DNA from: an uncultured Paludibaculum sp. | GTDB taxonomy: Bacteria; Acidobacteriota; Terriglobia; Bryobacterales; Bryobacteraceae | NCBI RefSeq assembly: GCF_963665245.1 | Contig: NZ_OY762269.1 | Span: 62,001-126,000 of the forward strand | Direction: 5' to 3' | DNA length: 64,000 nt | Part shown: piece by piece, positions 61,743 to 64,000 of the stretch | How positions within the stretch are numbered: the first letter of the stretch is position 1 | Layout: each line of letters opens with the position of its first letter | The notes under the pieces: model-generated | What the model was told of the DNA's origin: nothing | Databases searched by the model: none | What the model saw: only the letters and a program-made list of their open reading frames with translations | Program-made: the position numbers and the translations under genes

Positions 61743-63401
61743 ATGAAAAAACCATACATTCTGGCCATTGATGACGACACCTCCGTCCTGCGGGCGGTGG
61801 AGCGCGATCTCAAGGCCAAATTCTCGAACGACTACCGCGTGATCGCCATCGATGCGCCGCAAAAAGCCGTCGAATTGGTCCGTCAACTGACGTCGCGCGG
61901 CGACAAGGTGGCGCTATTCCTCGTCGATCAACGAATGCCGCTGATGAGTGGCACGGAGTTCCTCCAGCAGGTCATCGCCCTGCAACCCCAGGCGAAGCGC
62001 GTCCTGCTCACCGCCTACGCCGATTCGACGGCGGCCATCGATGCCATCAACAAGGTCAAGCTGAATCACTATCTGATGAAGCCTTGGGAACCGCCGGAAC
62101 ACAACCTGTATCCGGTATTGGCGGATCAGTTGGAAGACTGGCAGGCGGGCAGCCGGGAGGAGTTCGACGGGGCCATCGTCCTAGGCACCCGGTGGGCGCC
62201 GGAGACTCACAAATTAAAGGACTTCCTGGCGAAGAGCCAGGTCCCCTACCGCTGGCTGGAACCCGAAGGACTCTCGGACACTCGGGTGCTGGCCGCCTTG
62301 GCCGGAGGCAGTCCGGCTCTACCCGCTATCATCTTTCCGGACGGGGCCGTCCTGGAACGGCCCGATCTCTCGCAAGTCGCGCAAAAGCTGGGCTTAGCTA
62401 CCGTGCCCAGTCGCCGTTTCTACGACGTCATCGTCATCGGAGCCGGCCCGGCTGGCCTCGCCTGCGCCTTGTATTGCAGCACCGAAGGATTGAAGACCGT
62501 TCTCATCGAGCGTGAGGCGGCAGGTGGGCAGGCCGGTCTCAGCTCCCGCATCGAGAATTACCTGGGCTTTCCGTCCGGATTGAGCGGCGCCGATCTCGCC
62601 CGCCGCGGCGTGGCGCAGGTGAAGCGCTTTGGCGTCGAAGTCCTGGCCCCGGCCGATGCCGTCGGGCTCTCGGTGGAGGGCGAGTACCGCGTCGTTAAGT
62701 TATCCAACGGCCAGGAGTTAGCAGCGCACAGCGTGGTGATTGCCGCAGGTGTGCAGTGGCGGCGGCTGGATATCCCGGGCATGGAGAGCCTGACGGGCGC
62801 GGGCATCTACTACGGCGCGGCTACGACCGAGGCTGCCTCCTGCAAGGACGAAGACGTCTACATTGTTGGCGGTGCGAATTCCGCCGGCCAGGCGGCGGTG
62901 CATTTCTCGGAAGTGGCGCGCAGTGTGACCATGATCGTGCGTGGCGATGCGCTTTCGAAGTCCATGTCGCACTATCTGGTACAGCGCATCGAGACGATTC
63001 CGAACATTTCTGTCATGCCCAACGCCGAGGTGGAGTCGGTGTGCGGCAATGGCCACCTGGAGGAGATCAGCGTCCGGCACCATCCTGACGGCCGCGTAGA
63101 GAAGCTTCCGGCGTCGGCGCTGTTCATCTTTATAGGCGCCGAGCCGCACACGGATTGGTTGGACGGAGTGGTGCGCCGCGACAATAAGGGCTTCCTATTG
63201 ACCGGGGCGAACGTGCTCTCTGACGGCCGGCGGCCCGCGGCATGGAAAATGGACCGGGATCCGTATCTGCTGGAAACCAGCGTGCCTGGCGTGTTTGCCG
63301 TGGGCGACGTGCGGGACGGCGCGGTGCGGCGCGTGGCCAACAGCGTGGGCGAGGGTTCCATCGTCCTGTACTTTATCCGCCAGTACATGCGCAATCGGTA
63401 A
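61743..63401 (+). CDS. Response regulator fused to thioredoxin-reductase-like flavoprotein
   Basis: Fusion of 552 residues. A receiver domain (about 1-125) has IDDD at 9-12 and phosphoacceptor D62 in FLVDQRMP. A middle segment (about 135-215) resembles a glutaredoxin-like or thioredoxin fold (LVLGTRWAPETHKLKDFLAKSQ). The FAD/NAD(P)-binding domain begins near 228 with VIVIGAGPAGLA, and GAATTEAASC stands where thioredoxin reductase has its CxxC, so no disulfide pair exists. It ends with FAVGDVRDGAVRRVANSVGEGS. Similar fusions occur in other bacteria. It is followed after 9 nt by a cNMP-binding kinase. Confidence 0.88.
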   Translation: MKKPYILAIDDDTSVLRAVERDLKAKFSNDYRVIAIDAPQKAVELVRQLTSRGDKVALFLVDQRMPLMSGTEFLQQVIALQPQAKRVLLTAYADSTAAIDAINKVKLNHYLMKPWEPPEHNLYPVLADQLEDWQAGSREEFDGAIVLGTRWAPETHKLKDFLAKSQVPYRWLEPEGLSDTRVLAALAGGSPALPAIIFPDGAVLERPDLSQVAQKLGLATVPSRRFYDVIVIGAGPAGLACALYCSTEGLKTVLIEREAAGGQAGLSSRIENYLGFPSGLSGADLARRGVAQVKRFGVEVLAPADAVGLSVEGEYRVVKLSNGQELAAHSVVIAAGVQWRRLDIPGMESLTGAGIYYGAATTEAASCKDEDVYIVGGANSAGQAAVHFSEVARSVTMIVRGDALSKSMSHYLVQRIETIPNISVMPNAEVESVCGNGHLEEISVRHHPDGRVEKLPASALFIFIGAEPHTDWLDGVVRRDNKGFLLTGANVLSDGRRPAAWKMDRDPYLLETSVPGVFAVGDVRDGAVRRVANSVGEGSIVLYFIRQYMRNR

Positions 63402-63410
63402 GGGGAAGAT

Positions 63411-64000
63411 ATGCCTGAAGATACGCACACACCAGTGGCTATCGAGGAGTTGCTGCAATCCCCCCTGTTTGAGGGAGAGAACCCTGAAGCCGTGGAGTGG
63501 ATCGCCAATCATATGCACCTCCGCGAGGTGGAAGCCGGCGGTGTCGTGTGGCTGCAGGGCCAGCCGGTGACCGAGTTCCAGCTGATTCTCGAAGGCGAGC
63601 TGCACTTCCGCAAGGATGACGATCCCTTCGCCCACCTGATCGTCGGTACGGCCGGCCAGCCCACCGGCGTGCTGCCGTTTTCGAGAATGAAGAACGCGAC
63701 CGGCCGCGTATGGGCGGTAGTTCCGACACGGCTGGCCGTGATGGACGCTGGACACCTACGAGAGCTCGTGTACCGGGCGCCGATCGTGGCGCAGCGTCTG
63801 GTGGCCCAAATGACCGACCGGACACGCGAGATTACGCGGATGGAAGAAGGTTCCAACCGCCTGCTGGCGCTCGGGAAACTGGCGGCCGGTCTGGCGCATG
63901 AGCTGAACAATCCGGCGTCGGCGGCCGTGCGTTCGTCCGCTTTGCTCAGGGAAGTGCTGAACGATCGCCGGAAGGCGGCGGTGGCGCTGCACGGTGTGGT
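63411..64000 (+). CDS. cNMP-binding histidine kinase, 3' end cut by window
   Basis: N-terminal 196 residues of a sensor kinase. A cyclic-nucleotide-binding-like domain (about 13-130; LFEGENPEAVEWIANHMHLREVEAGGVVWLQG) precedes a HisKA segment with the phosphoacceptor His in GKLAAGLAHELNNPASA near 163. The ATPase domain lies beyond the window. ATG 63411 follows AGGGGAAGAT. It is probably co-transcribed with the receiver/flavoprotein fusion, a partnership in which redox state, a nucleotide ligand and phosphorylation could be linked. Confidence 0.85.
   Translation, partial: MPEDTHTPVAIEELLQSPLFEGENPEAVEWIANHMHLREVEAGGVVWLQGQPVTEFQLILEGELHFRKDDDPFAHLIVGTAGQPTGVLPFSRMKNATGRVWAVVPTRLAVMDAGHLRELVYRAPIVAQRLVAQMTDRTREITRMEEGSNRLLALGKLAAGLAHELNNPASAAVRSSALLREVLNDRRKAAVALHGV

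Noticed and set aside
61743..63401. Functional thioredoxin reductase
   Set aside because: The CxxC pair of the NADPH domain is missing, so the gene is annotated only as thioredoxin-reductase-like.

Overview
The window comes from a high-GC Gram-negative soil-type bacterium, most probably an acidobacterium of the Solibacter/Bryobacter kind. This is inferred from family content, not from a database match. There are three very large Oar-like TonB-dependent receptors with an N-terminal carboxypeptidase-regulatory domain, a DUF2264 protein, Tat-exported GH109 and Gfo/Idh enzymes, an ECF sigma factor next to a TPR serine/threonine kinase, and a propeller/Y_Y_Y sensor kinase. Neighbouring genes are often coupled by 4-8 nt overlaps, and GTG and TTG starts are common.

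Region 1 (1-18495) is a glycan-utilisation locus. Seven minus-strand genes run from a ROK repressor (7876) through an EamA permease, a DapA-like aldolase, a creatininase-family hydrolase, a 3-hydroxyacyl-CoA-dehydrogenase-like enzyme and an enolase-superfamily enzyme to a GH20 hexosaminidase cut by the window edge. Divergently, a TonB-dependent receptor leads DUF2264, RidA, GH109 and Gfo/Idh genes. The space between holds two promoters and perfect palindromes suited to ROK control. GH20 plus GH109 suggests N-acetylhexosamine-containing glycans. A 717-residue protein of unknown function follows on the minus strand.

Region 2 (18670-27635) is a minus-strand nitrogen operon: sodium/solute symporter, secreted YVTN propeller, two DUF1989 proteins, a biotin-dependent urea/guanidine carboxylase and allophanate hydrolase. 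The DUF1989 pair points to guanidine, rather than urea, as the substrate. A second TonB-dependent receptor diverges from it.

Region 3 (31611-43307) holds housekeeping and stress genes: nusB, ribH, lepA, a thioredoxin-fold-like protein, an SGNH hydrolase, a complete 1522-bp insertion sequence with a 15-bp target duplication, a YCII/VOC/YCII/ECF42-type sigma cassette, and a TPR serine/threonine kinase with its ECF sigma factor.

Region 4 (43434-56745) starts with three exported proteins of unknown function. It continues with GH97, a third TonB-dependent receptor, a GH16-like lipoprotein, a propeller sensor kinase and its response regulator, which together look like a sensed polysaccharide locus.

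Region 5 (56876-64000) holds a DoxX-like membrane protein that probably starts at CTG, an orphan response regulator with an altered acidic pocket, a BamA-type barrel coupled to an exported protein with kinase-like motifs, a degenerate sigma-like protein, a response regulator/thioredoxin-reductase-like fusion lacking CxxC, and a partial cNMP-binding histidine kinase. No tRNA, rRNA or CRISPR array was seen.
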